From Sphingomonas sp. BGYR3 (GTDB lineage Bacteria > Pseudomonadota > Alphaproteobacteria > Sphingomonadales > Sphingomonadaceae), in the NCBI RefSeq assembly GCF_025153455.1, contig NZ_JANZNT010000001.1, forward strand, positions 1,808,001 to 1,872,000: 64,000 nt of DNA, given 5' to 3'. Positions within the stretch are counted from its first letter, which is position 1; every line of letters begins with the position of its first letter. Below, in pieces: positions 16,801 to 25,140 of the stretch. The position numbers and the translations under genes are program-made. Under the pieces are notes generated by a model. That model did no database searches, was not told the origin of the DNA, and was given only the letters and a program-made list of their open reading frames with translations.

Positions 16801-19089
16801 CTATCCCTTCGGCCCGCGCCCCTCGACCATGCCGGGTGCGATGAACCCGATCGGCTGGATCGCCATCGCCCCCTGTTTCAGCCGGTCGGACATGGCGCGA
16901 TATTCCTCCTCCATGTCCGGCGTCACCGATGCGCGCGATTCGCCGATGGCGGCATCGAAATGCGCCGCCGTCACCGCCACCGCATCCAGCCGCTCGCGCA
17001 GCGCGATCAGGCCCGCACGCCGCACCACATCCTCCAGGTCCGCGCCAGTATATTGCGGCGTCCGCCGGGCAATGTCGTCCAGGTCAACGTCATCGGCCAG
17101 CGGCATCTTTTCCGTCTGGATTTTCAGGATGCGTGCCCGCCCCGCCTGATCCGGCACGCCGACATAGATCAGCTCGTCGAACCGCCCCGGCCGCAGCAGC
17201 GCGGGATCGATCAGGTTGGGCCGGTTCGTCGCGCCGATCAGGACGACCGACTGCAATTCCTCCAGCCCGTCCATCTCGGCCAGGATGGTGTTGACCACCC
17301 GCTCCGTCACCTGCGGCTCGCCCATGCCGCCGCCGCGCGCGGGGACCAGCGAATCGAGCTCGTCGATAAAGATGACGCATGGCGCCACCTGCCGCGCCCG
17401 CGCGAACAGCCGGGCGATCTGCTGCTCGCTCTCGCCATACCATTTGCTCAGCAGGTCGCTGGATTTGGTCGCGATGAAATTCGCCTCGGCCTCCCGCGCC
17501 ACCGCCTTGGCCAGCAATGTCTTGCCGGTGCCGGGCGGGCCATAGAGCAGGAATCCCTTGGCCGGCCGGATGCCCAGCCGCCGGAACGCCATGGGATCGC
17601 GCATCGGCAGCTCGACCCCCTCCTTCAACCGCATCTGCGCATCGTCCAGCCCGCCGATATCGTCCCAGCGGATGGTCGGCGCCTGCACCATCACCTCGCG
17701 CATCGCGCTTGGCTGCACGCGCTTCAGCGCCTCGACGAAATCGCGCCGCTCGACGCATAGGCTGTCCAGCACCTCGGGCGGGATGGTCTGTTCGGCCAGG
17801 TTCAGGCGCGGCATGATCCGCCGCACCGCCTCGATCGCCGCTTCCCGTGTCAGCGCGGCAATGTCCGCCCCGACAAAGCCGAACGTCGTGCGCGCCAGCT
17901 CGTCCAGGTCGACATTGGTATCCAGCGGCATCCCGCGGGTATGGATGCCGAAAATCTCCCGCCGCCCCGGCTCGTCCGGCACGCCGATGATGATCTCGCG
18001 GTCGAACCGGCCCGGCCGGCGCAGCGCCTCGTCAATCGCATCGGGCCGGTTGGTGGCCGCGATCACGACGACATTTGCCCGCGCCTCCAGCCCGTCCATC
18101 AGGGTCAGCAGCTGCGCGACCAGCCGCTTTTCCGCCTCGCCCGACACGCGGTCCCGCTTGGGCGCGATCGAATCGATCTCGTCGATGAACACGATGCTGG
18201 GCGATGCCTTGGCCGCTTCCTCGAACACCTGACGCAGCCGGCTTTCCGATTCGCCATAGGCCGAACCCATGATCTCCGGCCCGTTGATCAGAAAGAATTG
18301 CGCATCCGATTCGTTGGCGACGGCGCGGGCCAGCCGCGTCTTGCCCGTTCCCGGCGGCCCGTGCAGCAGCACGCCCTTGGGCGGATCGACGCCCAGCCGC
18401 TGGAACAGCTCCGGATATCGCAGGGGCAGCTCGACCATCTCGCGCAGCTGGTCGATGGTCGGTCCCATGCCGCCGATATCGTCATAGGTGACGTCGGCCC
18501 GGCGGGCGTCCGCCGGCTCCTCATAATCGGGGCGCAGCTCGATTTCCGTATCCTGATCGATATGCACCACGCCGCGCGGCGTGGTCGCGATCACCGACAG
18601 GCGGATTTCCTGAAGCGCATAGGCGGGCGCGCGCAGATGCTGCGCCACCTGCGGCGGAATGTCGGACACGCGCTGCTGGCCGACCGTCGCCACGATGTCA
18701 CCCTGGCACAGCGGCCGCCCGAAAAAGGTGCGCTTCAGCGCCTGGCTCGACCCCTGCAGCCGCAGATTCTGCTGCGCGGGGGCCAGCACGACACGAGTCG
18801 CGGCCTTGCTCTCGGCCTTGCGGATCTCGACGAAATCGCCCGAACCGACGCCCGCATTGGCGCGCTGCAACCCGTCGATGCGCAGGATCGCCAGCCCCTC
18901 ATCCTCGGGATAGGGATAGACGGCGCGGGCCGGGGTCGCGCGCTTGCCGACAATCTCGATCACATCGCCTTCGGCCAGGGCCAGCGTCGCCATCAGTGCG
19001 CGGGGCAGGTGGGCCAGGCCACGGCCGCTATCCTCCGCACGGGCGTGCGCCACCTGCAACCGGTGAACCGGCTTTTCCTCATCGGCCAT
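16801..19089 (-). CDS. CDC48/p97-like double AAA+ ATPase
   Basis: 762 residues. The N-domain (about 1-185) has a CDC48-type double-psi barrel. D1 has Walker [10 protein letters not shown] (243-251), Walker [10 protein letters not shown] (298-306), [21 protein letters not shown] with arginine fingers, and D2 repeats these at YGPPGTGKT (516-524) and [10 protein letters not shown] (571-580). The D2 pore region reads [11 protein letters not shown]48/VAT enzymes are hexameric unfoldases, best known from archaea and eukaryotes; a small number of bacteria, including sphingomonads, carry them. The C-terminus ends in a non-conserved tail without an HbYX motif (ends EGRGPKG). The gene is single, with a terminator-like hairpin upstream on its own strand. 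Confidence 0.93.
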   Translation of the reverse strand: MADEEKPVHRLQVAHARAEDSGRGLAHLPRALMATLALAEGDVIEIVGKRATPARAVYPYPEDEGLAILRIDGLQRANAGVGSGDFVEIRKAESKAATRVVLAPAQQNLRLQGSSQALKRTFFGRPLCQGDIVATVGQQRVSDIPPQVAQHLRAPAYALQEIRLSVIATTPRGVVHIDQDTEIELRPDYEEPADARRADVTYDDIGGMGPTIDQLREMVELPLRYPELFQRLGVDPPKGVLLHGPPGTGKTRLARAVANESDAQFFLINGPEIMGSAYGESESRLRQVFEEAAKASPSIVFIDEIDSIAPKRDRVSGEAEKRLVAQLLTLMDGLEARANVVVIAATNRPDAIDEALRRPGRFDREIIIGVPDEPGRREIFGIHTRGMPLDTNVDLDELARTTFGFVGADIAALTREAAIEAVRRIMPRLNLAEQTIPPEVLDSLCVERRDFVEALKRVQPSAMREVMVQAPTIRWDDIGGLDDAQMRLKEGVELPMRDPMAFRRLGIRPAKGFLLYGPPGTGKTLLAKAVAREAEANFIATKSSDLLSKWYGESEQQIARLFARARQVAPCVIFIDELDSLVPARGGGMGEPQVTERVVNTILAEMDGLEELQSVVLIGATNRPNLIDPALLRPGRFDELIYVGVPDQAGRARILKIQTEKMPLADDVDLDDIARRTPQYTGADLEDVVRRAGLIALRERLDAVAVTAAHFDAAIGESRASVTPDMEEEYRAMSDRLKQGAMAIQPIGFIAPGMVEGRGPKG

Positions 19090-19161
19090 GCGCGATTGTC
19101 CTCCGTTCGCCTATAGAACGGTCCAGATAGGAAAAGCGCCGGCGTACCGGGAGGGCAGGGC

Positions 19162-19195
19162 AAAAAAAATGGCCGACCCGTCATGCGGATCGGCC
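19162..19195 (-). terminator. Rho-independent terminator on the minus strand upstream of the CDC48-like gene
   Basis: On the minus strand the arms GGCCGATCCG and CGGGTCGGCC (19186-19195 and 19171-19180) pair over 10 bp with one G-U, loop of 5, and are followed by ATTTTTTTT. This is the best intrinsic terminator in the window. It stops leftward transcripts that begin between 19196 and the LysR gene, before they reach the CDC48-like gene, implying a small RNA or an attenuator leader. Confidence 0.75.
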
Positions 19196-19282
19196 GGAAA
19201 AGTTTAGGAGAGGATGCCTGAAAGGCCTGTCCTGTGTGCAATGCAGCACGCGATTGTGCAAGTGCGAAATGATCACGCTTTA

Positions 19283-19297
19283 TTGCATTTTCTGCAA
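19283..19297. promoter_or_regulatory. candidate LysR-type operator
   Basis: TTGCA-TTTTC-TGCAA is a perfect 5-bp dyad with a 5-bp spacer, the usual size of a LysR-family recognition site. It lies 98 bp before the LysR start in the divergent promoter region. Autoregulation and control of the divergent transcript are inferred. Confidence 0.5.
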
Positions 19298-19394
19298 CTG
19301 ATACCGGGAACCGCGGGATTGCGCGGTTGATCCCGTAACGATCGCCCGGCTTCTGCCTCTTGCAAGCCGCTATGATGCACCGCAATATGATGCA

Positions 19395-20279
19395 ATGCGA
19401 CGCCTGCCGCCCTTGACCGCGATCGAAGCCTTTGTGCAGGTCGCGCGGCTGGGTTCGCTGAAGGCGGCGGCAGAGGAATTGTCGCTGTCCTCGCCCGCGC
19501 TCAGCCGCCGGGTCCAGGCGCTGGAACGCTTTGTCGGCCGGCCACTGTTCGAACGACGGCATCAGGCGCTGCGGCTGAACGACGACGGCGAACGCCTGCT
19601 GGCGCAGATCGCGCCTGCCATCGACCGATTGTCCGATGCCGTCGAAACGATGATGAGCGGGACAGAGGTGATGCGCCTGCGCCTCAACGTCCTGCCCCTG
19701 TTCGCCGCACAGCGGTTGATCCCGAAAATGCCCGCTCTGCGCGCCCGTCACCCGCAACTGCATCTGGATGTGGATACCGGCGGGCACAGCCTGGCGCGGC
19801 TGGGCGACGGGATCGACGTGGCGATCATCCTGGCTCCGATGGTGGAACCAGCCTTTTACGCCCGCCGGCTGGACCGGAACAAGGTGCACGTCATCGGCGC
19901 GCGCAGTCTGGTCGACGGGCCGAACCCGCTGGTCGAACCGCGCCAGCTGTCACGGCATACCGTGCTGGTCCATCGCGACATGCCGGATACCTTTGTCGAA
20001 TGGCGCCAGGCGGCGGGGCTGGACGAACTGGTGCCGATGGCGGTCGATCATTTCGATTCAGGCTCGCTGATGCTGGAGGCCGCGGCCCAGGGCATCGGCG
20101 TCGCCTTCATGCTGGAAAGCCATTATGCCGATGCGCGCGATGATCGGCTGGTCAAGCTGTTCGATCTCGATGTCGACAGTGCGTACAGCTACTGGTTCGT
20201 GTGTCGCCCGCGCGCACTCAATCAGCGGCCGGTGCGGATTTTCCACGACTGGCTGATCGAGGCGCTGGGCGCGGTCTGA
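19395..20279 (+). CDS. LysR family transcriptional regulator (GcvA-like)
   Basis: 294 residues. N-terminal winged helix-turn-helix (about 1-62): LTAIEAFVQVARLGSLKAAAEELSLSSPALSRRVQALE, then the linker helix and a type-2 periplasmic-binding effector domain from about 90. The PPLTAIEAFVQVARLGS opening and SPALSRRVQALE resemble the GcvA/AmpR subgroup. The effector is unknown. It is divergent from the CDC48-like gene and shares its 305-bp upstream region. It converges on the cyclophilin gene across a long hairpin. Confidence 0.9.
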   Translation: MRRLPPLTAIEAFVQVARLGSLKAAAEELSLSSPALSRRVQALERFVGRPLFERRHQALRLNDDGERLLAQIAPAIDRLSDAVETMMSGTEVMRLRLNVLPLFAAQRLIPKMPALRARHPQLHLDVDTGGHSLARLGDGIDVAIILAPMVEPAFYARRLDRNKVHVIGARSLVDGPNPLVEPRQLSRHTVLVHRDMPDTFVEWRQAAGLDELVPMAVDHFDSGSLMLEAAAQGIGVAFMLESHYADARDDRLVKLFDLDVDSAYSYWFVCRPRALNQRPVRIFHDWLIEALGAV

Positions 20280-20284
20280 TCGGG

Positions 20285-20364
20285 TTGCGGCACCGGCCCG
20301 CTGCCCCACCCATGGTCAGGATATTCCGAAATGGGTGGAGCGGGCGCGCGGGCCGGTGCCGCAA
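20285..20364. terminator. 80-nt near-palindromic hairpin between convergent genes
   Basis: A perfect 17-bp inverted repeat (TTGCGGCACCGGCCCGC at 20285-20301 and its complement at 20348-20364) encloses a second stem CCACCCAT/ATGGGTGG (20306-20313 and 20331-20338) and a small GGATATTCC apex. It occupies almost the whole gap between the LysR and cyclophilin genes. There is no T-tract on either strand, so it is either a bidirectional transcription barrier or a dispersed palindromic repeat element. Confidence 0.55.
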
Positions 20365-20369
20365 AACAC

Positions 20370-20825
20370 TTAGCTCGCGCGGGCGGTGACGATCTTGCCC
20401 GGATTGGCCGGCGGCTCGCCCTTGGGCAGCGCATCGACCGCGTCCATGCCGTCGGTCACCTCGCCCCACACGGTATACTGCCGGTCCAGGAACGGCAGGT
20501 CGGTGAAGCAGATGAAGAACTGGCTGTTCGCGCTGTTCGGATCGGCGGTGCGCGCCATCGAACAGGTGCCGCGCACATGCGGTTCGGCGTTGAATTCCGC
20601 CTTCAGGTTCGGCCGGCTCGACCCGCCGATGCCGCGGCCGGACGGATCGCCGCCCTGCGCCATGAAATCGGCGATCACGCGGTGGAACACCACCCCGTCA
20701 TAAAACCCTTCATTGGCCAGCTCGCCGATCTGCTGGACATGGGCCGGGGCCAGGTCGGGGCGCAGACGGATCGTCACTTCGCCCGTGTCGAGCGTCAGGA
20801 CGAGCTTGGAAAAGGTTTCGGACAT
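20370..20825 (-). CDS. cyclophilin-type peptidyl-prolyl cis-trans isomerase
   Basis: 151 residues from ATG 20825 with AGGAG upstream. The core has NEGFYDGVVFHRVIADFMAQGGDP, with catalytic Arg in FHRV, and SMARTADPNSANSQFFICF. It lacks a signal peptide, so it acts in the cytosol, speeding proline isomerisation during folding. Its divergent neighbour is mgtE, 177 bp away. Confidence 0.96.
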   Translation of the reverse strand: MSETFSKLVLTLDTGEVTIRLRPDLAPAHVQQIGELANEGFYDGVVFHRVIADFMAQGGDPSGRGIGGSSRPNLKAEFNAEPHVRGTCSMARTADPNSANSQFFICFTDLPFLDRQYTVWGEVTDGMDAVDALPKGEPPANPGKIVTARAS

Positions 20826-21002
20826 GAACGGGGATACTCCTGCTACAGAAAGGGGGGTGGCTGATGGCTGTGGCCATACCGCCCGTCCGCCATGCTGGCA
20901 AATACGGGAAAGGGGCGTTACCGCAGGGGCGATCAGCGCGATTGGCACAGTGCACTGCAACAGCTAGGGGTCGGCAGGGCACGGACAGCAAGGGAGGCCG
21001 GC

Positions 21003-22409
21003 ATGAGCGAGACCGAACTTCCCGACGGCATCGAAACCGATGGCCGGGAACTGGACGAGGATGACCGGCTGAAACCCGAATTCGTCCGCGCCGTGCTGGA
21101 CGCGGTCGAGGCGGGGGACGAGGAAACCGCGCGCGAACGGGTTGAACCGCTTCACCCCGCCGACATTGCCGACCTCATTGAACTGACCCCTGCGGATCAG
21201 CGCGCGGCGCTGGCCTCGGCCATTCACGGGCTGATCGACGGCGACGTGCTGGCCGAACTCAACGACTGGGTCCGCGACGAACTGATCGAGGCGCTGACCG
21301 CATCGCAAGTCGCCGATCTGGCCGCCGAACTCGATACCGACGACGCAGTCGCGATCATCGAGGACATGACGGAAGAGGATCAGCGCGCCGTGCTGCGCGC
21401 GCTGGATCCCGATGACCGCGCCGCCATCGAAGAGGCGCTGTCCTATCCCGAGGAATCCGCCGGACGCCTGATGCAGCGCGAACTGATCGCGGTGCCGGAA
21501 CACTGGTCGGTCGGCAATGTCCTGGATTTCCTGCGCGCGGACGAGCATCTCACCACCGATTTCTGGGAAGTGTTCGTTGTCGATCCTGCGCATCACCCGG
21601 TCGGCACCTGTCACCTGTCCTGGGTGCTGCGCGCCCCGCGATCCGTCTCGATCGCTGACGTGATGAAGCGCGAACAGACGCTGATTCCCGTGGACATGGA
21701 TCAGGAAGAGGTCGCGCTCCGGTTTCAGAAATATGGCCTCATCTCCGCCGCCGTGGTGGATGGCAGCGGCCGGCTGGTCGGGATGATTACCGTCGACGAT
21801 GTGGTCCACATCATTTCCGAAGAGGCGGGCGAGGATATCCTGCGTCTGTCCGGCGCGGGCGAGGGCGACATCAACCAGCCGGTGCTGGACAGCTATCGCG
21901 GCCGCGTGCGCTGGCTGCTCGCCAATCTGGTCACCGCCAGCGTCGCGTCCACGATCATCTATTTGTTCGGCGATGCGATCGACGGGATGTGGCAACTTGC
22001 CGTGCTGATGCCCATCGTCGCCGGGCTGGGCGGCAATGCGGGCACCCAGACGCTGGCCGTGACGGTGCGCGCGCTGGCGATGAATCAGCTCACCTCGTCC
22101 AACACCTGGCGCGCGGTAAAGCGGGAAATGTCCATCGCCGTGCTGAACGGGGCCAGCGTGGCCGGGATCATCGGCTTTGCCGTCGCCATCCTGTTCCACA
22201 ACAGCCTGCTGGGCGTCGTCATCGCCATGGCGATGCTGGGCAACATCGTCATTGCCGGGGCGGCGGGCGTGATCGTGCCGCTGACGCTGGAACGGTACCG
22301 GGCCGATCCGGCCATCGCCTCGTCGATCTTTGTCACGATGACGACCGATTCGATGGGCTTTCTCGTCTTTCTTGGCCTTGCCACCGCGCTGTTGCCGCTG
22401 GGGACTTGA
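21003..22409 (+). CDS. mgtE: magnesium transporter MgtE
   Basis: 468 residues from ATG 21003, preceded by AAGGGAGG. The N-terminal superhelical MgtE_N domain (about 30-130; EPLHPADIADLIELTP, YPEESAGRLMQ) is followed by two CBS domains (about 140-255; LIPVDMDQEEVALRFQKYGL, SGRLVGMITVDDVVHII) and a five-helix pore domain with the signature PIVAGLGGNAGTQTLAVTVRA. MgtE is a Mg2+-gated Mg2+ channel of the inner membrane. I see no Mg2+ riboswitch in the 177-bp leader region. Confidence 0.96.
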   Translation: MSETELPDGIETDGRELDEDDRLKPEFVRAVLDAVEAGDEETARERVEPLHPADIADLIELTPADQRAALASAIHGLIDGDVLAELNDWVRDELIEALTASQVADLAAELDTDDAVAIIEDMTEEDQRAVLRALDPDDRAAIEEALSYPEESAGRLMQRELIAVPEHWSVGNVLDFLRADEHLTTDFWEVFVVDPAHHPVGTCHLSWVLRAPRSVSIADVMKREQTLIPVDMDQEEVALRFQKYGLISAAVVDGSGRLVGMITVDDVVHIISEEAGEDILRLSGAGEGDINQPVLDSYRGRVRWLLANLVTASVASTIIYLFGDAIDGMWQLAVLMPIVAGLGGNAGTQTLAVTVRALAMNQLTSSNTWRAVKREMSIAVLNGASVAGIIGFAVAILFHNSLLGVVIAMAMLGNIVIAGAAGVIVPLTLERYRADPAIASSIFVTMTTDSMGFLVFLGLATALLPLGT

Positions 22410-22441
22410 TCGGCCGCCCCCGGCATCCCCAGATGGCGGCC

Positions 22442-22846
22442 ATGCCCCTTCACCTGACCAAGGTCGCGTTCGGCGCGGCCAGCCTTGACCATCTGATCGA
22501 CCGGCTGAACGTGCGCGGTGCCAGCCCCATTGGCCTCACCACGCGCTATCTGCCCAAACGGCACGAAGAGATTGCGGGCCAGGGATCGCTGTTCTGGATC
22601 ATCAAGCATCAGCTTGTCGCCCGCAATCCGATCCTGGGCTTTGCTGAGGCAGAGGGCGGGCGCGTCAACATCCTGATCGGCCTGCCGCTGGTCCGCATCC
22701 AGCCCGCGCCGAAACGCGCGCATCAGGGCTGGCGCTATCTGGAGGGGGCGGATGCCCCGCCCGACATGGGCGGCGGCAATGCGGCGGGGCTGGACGCGAT
22801 GCCCACCACGCTGGTCGGCGAACTGGCGGGCCTCGGCCTGATCTGA
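22442..22846 (+). CDS. DUF1489 family protein
   Basis: 134 residues from ATG 22442 (ATG 22433 would add three). The opening MPLHLTKVAFGAASLDHL and the segments TTRYLPKRHEEI, GSLFWIIKHQLVARNPILGF and GWRYLEGADAPPD are the DUF1489 pattern, a family confined to alphaproteobacteria, of unknown function, probably RNA- or nucleotide-related only by speculation. It follows mgtE after 32 bp and converges on msrA. Confidence 0.87.
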   Translation: MPLHLTKVAFGAASLDHLIDRLNVRGASPIGLTTRYLPKRHEEIAGQGSLFWIIKHQLVARNPILGFAEAEGGRVNILIGLPLVRIQPAPKRAHQGWRYLEGADAPPDMGGGNAAGLDAMPTTLVGELAGLGLI

Positions 22847-22859
22847 TCGTCAGCGGGCG

Positions 22860-23525
22860 TTACCGCGCCAGCGACGGGAACCCGGCCTTGAACGCGGCCA
22901 CCTTGGGCTTGTCCCACCGCACGATATAGCCGTGACCGGGGTTCCGCCGGGCGAAATCCTGGTGATAGGCCTCGGCCGGATAGAATTGCCCGCGCTCGAT
23001 CTTGGTCACGATCGGCTTGCCCCAGGCATTGGTCTTGCCCAGTTGCTGGATATAGGCGGCGGCAACGCGCTGCTGCTGGGCGTTCTGCGGAAAGATCGCG
23101 CTGCGATAGCTTGGCCCGGCATCCGGTCCCTGCCGGTTCAGCTGCGTCGGATCATGCGCGACCGAAAAATAGACGCGCAGCAACGTGCCGTAACTGACCA
23201 CCGCCGGATCATAGGTGATGCGGATCGCCTCGGCATGGCCCGTCGTCTCGGTCAGCACCTGGTTATAGGTCGCGGTCGCCTTTGTGCCGCCGGCATAGCC
23301 GCTGACGACATCCTTCACGCCCTTCACCTGTTCGAACACCGCTTCCATGCCCCAAAAGCAGCCGCCGGCCAGCACCGCCGTCTGCAATCCCGCGGCGCGC
23401 GGTACGTCCGTCGCCGGGGCCGGGATCGGCACGGCGCGTTCGGCATGCCCGGCAACGGGGATCAGCGTCACGGCGGCAATGGCTGCCCCGGACAGGGCGA
23501 GGGGAAGGGTCCAGCGGTTCATCAT
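22860..23525 (-). CDS. msrA: periplasmic peptide-methionine (S)-S-oxide reductase
   Basis: 221 residues. A signal peptide (about 1-28, ending VAGHAE) precedes the MsrA domain, whose catalytic Cys56 is in [30 protein letters not shown], and [14 protein letters not shown] complete the fold. It reduces methionine-S-sulfoxide, here in the periplasm, complementing the cytosolic msrB at 15.0 kb. Start is the first of two adjacent ATGs. The small membrane ORF lies 62 bp upstream on the same strand. Confidence 0.95.
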   Translation of the reverse strand: MMNRWTLPLALSGAAIAAVTLIPVAGHAERAVPIPAPATDVPRAAGLQTAVLAGGCFWGMEAVFEQVKGVKDVVSGYAGGTKATATYNQVLTETTGHAEAIRITYDPAVVSYGTLLRVYFSVAHDPTQLNRQGPDAGPSYRSAIFPQNAQQQRVAAAYIQQLGKTNAWGKPIVTKIERGQFYPAEAYHQDFARRNPGHGYIVRWDKPKVAAFKAGFPSLAR

Positions 23526-23587
23526 GCCTGTCTCCGGCGGATCGGCGGCATCATTGCAACGCCCGATCCTGTCGACAACAGGTTCGT

Positions 23588-23734
23588 TCAGCGCGCGCTT
23601 GTGGTTTCAGCCGCGGCCTGCGGGATCGACGGGTCCAGATCGATGCCCTGCTGTACGCCCAGCACGAGCACCGCGCCCAGCGCAAAGCCGGCAAGAAACT
23701 TGTGCGTGAACCCACTGGCCAGCAAGCGGCGCAT
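23588..23734 (-). CDS. small membrane-anchored hypothetical protein
   Basis: 48 residues: [20 protein letters not shown] then a hydrophobic helix ([18 protein letters not shown]) and a short acidic/polar tail ending TTSAR. It has an AGGTGAG ribosome-binding site and sits between the aminotransferase and msrA on the same strand. GC-rich third positions and the positive-inside N-terminus support a real single-pass membrane peptide. Function unknown. Confidence 0.6.
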   Translation of the reverse strand: MRRLLASGFTHKFLAGFALGAVLVLGVQQGIDLDPSIPQAAAETTSAR

Positions 23735-23863
23735 AACTCACCTATTCTCTGTTTTCTTCGGCTGCTGCGCACACCGTGGCGCCAGCACTGACCGGATATA
23801 CGGCACATCGTGACTGCCGGATGTACGGACAAGTCAGATTTGCGCGAATTTCGTCTTTCGGGT

Positions 23864-23882
23864 GCGAAACAAAGCGTTTCGC
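23864..23882. terminator. hairpin downstream of the aspartate aminotransferase gene
   Basis: GCGAAAC-aaagc-GTTTCGC is a perfect 7-bp stem with a 5-nt loop, ending 11 bases after the aminotransferase stop (leftward). There is no T-tract, so it may stabilise the 3' end rather than terminate. Confidence 0.4.
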
Positions 23883-23892
23883 GCGGGCCGGA

Positions 23893-25092
23893 TCAGCGCA
23901 GCTTGGACACCGCGTCCTGAATCCGGCTGCACGCTTCCTTCAGCACATCGTCCGACGTGGCATAGCTGATGCGGAATGCCGGCGACAGGCCGAATGCCGC
24001 GCCCTGCACCGCCGCCACCCGGTAATCGTCGAGCAGATAGGCGATGAACTGTTCGTCCGTCTCGATCCGCAAGCCGCCCGGCGTCGACTTGCCGATCACG
24101 CCCGAAATGTCGGGATAGACATAGAATGCACCTTCCGGCACCGGACAGGTGAAGCCGGGCGTGTCGTTCAGCATGGCGACCACCAGGTCGCGGCGCTTCT
24201 GAAACGCGGCATTGCGTTCGGCCAGGAACGACTGGTCCCCGGTCAGCGCCGCCGTCGCTGCCGCCTGGGCGATGGAACAGGGATTGCTGGTCGATTGCGA
24301 CTGCAGCTTGGCCATCGCCTTGATCAGCCACGGCGCACCCGCTGCAAATCCGATGCGCCATCCGGTCATCGAATAGGCCTTGGAACACCCGTTCAGGATC
24401 AGCGTCCGGTCATACAGCTGCGGACACACCTCAGCGATCGTCGCAAACTGGAATCCGTCATAAACGATGTGCTCGTACATATCGTCAGCCAGGATCCAGA
24501 CATGGGGATGCCGGTCCAGCACCTGACCCAGCGCGCGCAGCTCATCGGCGGTATAGCCCGCGCCCGTCGGGTTGGACGGGGAATTCAGGATGACCCACTT
24601 GGTCTTCTGCGTGATCGCCGCGTCCAGCTGTTCCGGCTTCATCTTGTACTGCTGGTCGGCACCGGCGGACACGAACACCGGCGTGCCGCCCGCAAACTGC
24701 ACGACATCGGGATAGCTGACCCAATAGGGCGCCGGAATCACCACCTCGTCGCCGGCATCGATCGTCGCGACCAGCGCGTTGAACAGCGTATGCTTGCCGC
24801 CCACGTTCACGCTGATCTGATTGGGCGCATAGGTCAGGCCGTTGTCGCGCTTGAACTTGGCGACGATCGCGTCCTTCAGTTCGGCGGTGCCGTCGACATT
24901 GGTGTACCGGGTCTTGTTCTGGCGGATCGCCTCCATCCCGGCTTCCTTGATGAAGTCGGGGGTGTCGAAATCCGGCTCGCCCGCGCCCAGGCCGATCACG
25001 TCCACGCCTTCGCGCTTCAGCTCCAGCACGCGCGAGGTGACGGCGAGCGTGGGCGAGGGCTGGATGCGGTTGAGCGCGGCAGAGGGCTTCAT
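23893..25092 (-). CDS. pyridoxal phosphate-dependent aspartate/prephenate-type aminotransferase
   Basis: 399 residues, class I aminotransferase of the AspC/AAT-Ib subgroup. NVGGKHTLFNAL, APYWVSYPD, LNSPSNPTGAGY and the PLP lysine in NGCSKAYSMTGWRIGF are visible, with FRISYATS supplying the carboxylate-binding Arg. It likely transfers the amino group between aspartate or prephenate and 2-oxoglutarate. The pabB-pabC gene lies 48 bp upstream on the same strand. No terminator-like U-tract follows. Confidence 0.94.
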   Translation of the reverse strand: MKPSAALNRIQPSPTLAVTSRVLELKREGVDVIGLGAGEPDFDTPDFIKEAGMEAIRQNKTRYTNVDGTAELKDAIVAKFKRDNGLTYAPNQISVNVGGKHTLFNALVATIDAGDEVVIPAPYWVSYPDVVQFAGGTPVFVSAGADQQYKMKPEQLDAAITQKTKWVILNSPSNPTGAGYTADELRALGQVLDRHPHVWILADDMYEHIVYDGFQFATIAEVCPQLYDRTLILNGCSKAYSMTGWRIGFAAGAPWLIKAMAKLQSQSTSNPCSIAQAAATAALTGDQSFLAERNAAFQKRRDLVVAMLNDTPGFTCPVPEGAFYVYPDISGVIGKSTPGGLRIETDEQFIAYLLDDYRVAAVQGAAFGLSPAFRISYATSDDVLKEACSRIQDAVSKLR

Positions 25093-25140
25093 CGGTCTGG
25101 CCTGACGTTGATCAAGAGGGAACAGGGCGGCGCGCGCTTA

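Larger units (their letters stand above)
19090..19394. promoter_or_regulatory. 305-bp divergent intergenic region between CDC48-like and LysR genes
   Basis: Gene-free region serving both divergent genes. It holds a minus-strand hairpin with an 8-T tract (19162-19195), a strong AGGAGAGG motif followed by ATG at 19214 with a 38-codon open frame I do not accept as a gene, a perfect LysR-type dyad TTGCA-N5-TGCAA (19283-19297), and several more TGCA-containing repeats between 19236 and 19394. I see no convincing sigma-70 hexamer pair on either strand. Confidence 0.6.

Noticed and set aside
19214..19330. 38-codon frame after an AGGAGAGG motif upstream of the LysR gene
   Set aside because: Overlaps the operator and hairpin region, has no hydrophobic or domain signal, and the spacing from AGGAG to ATG is only three bases.
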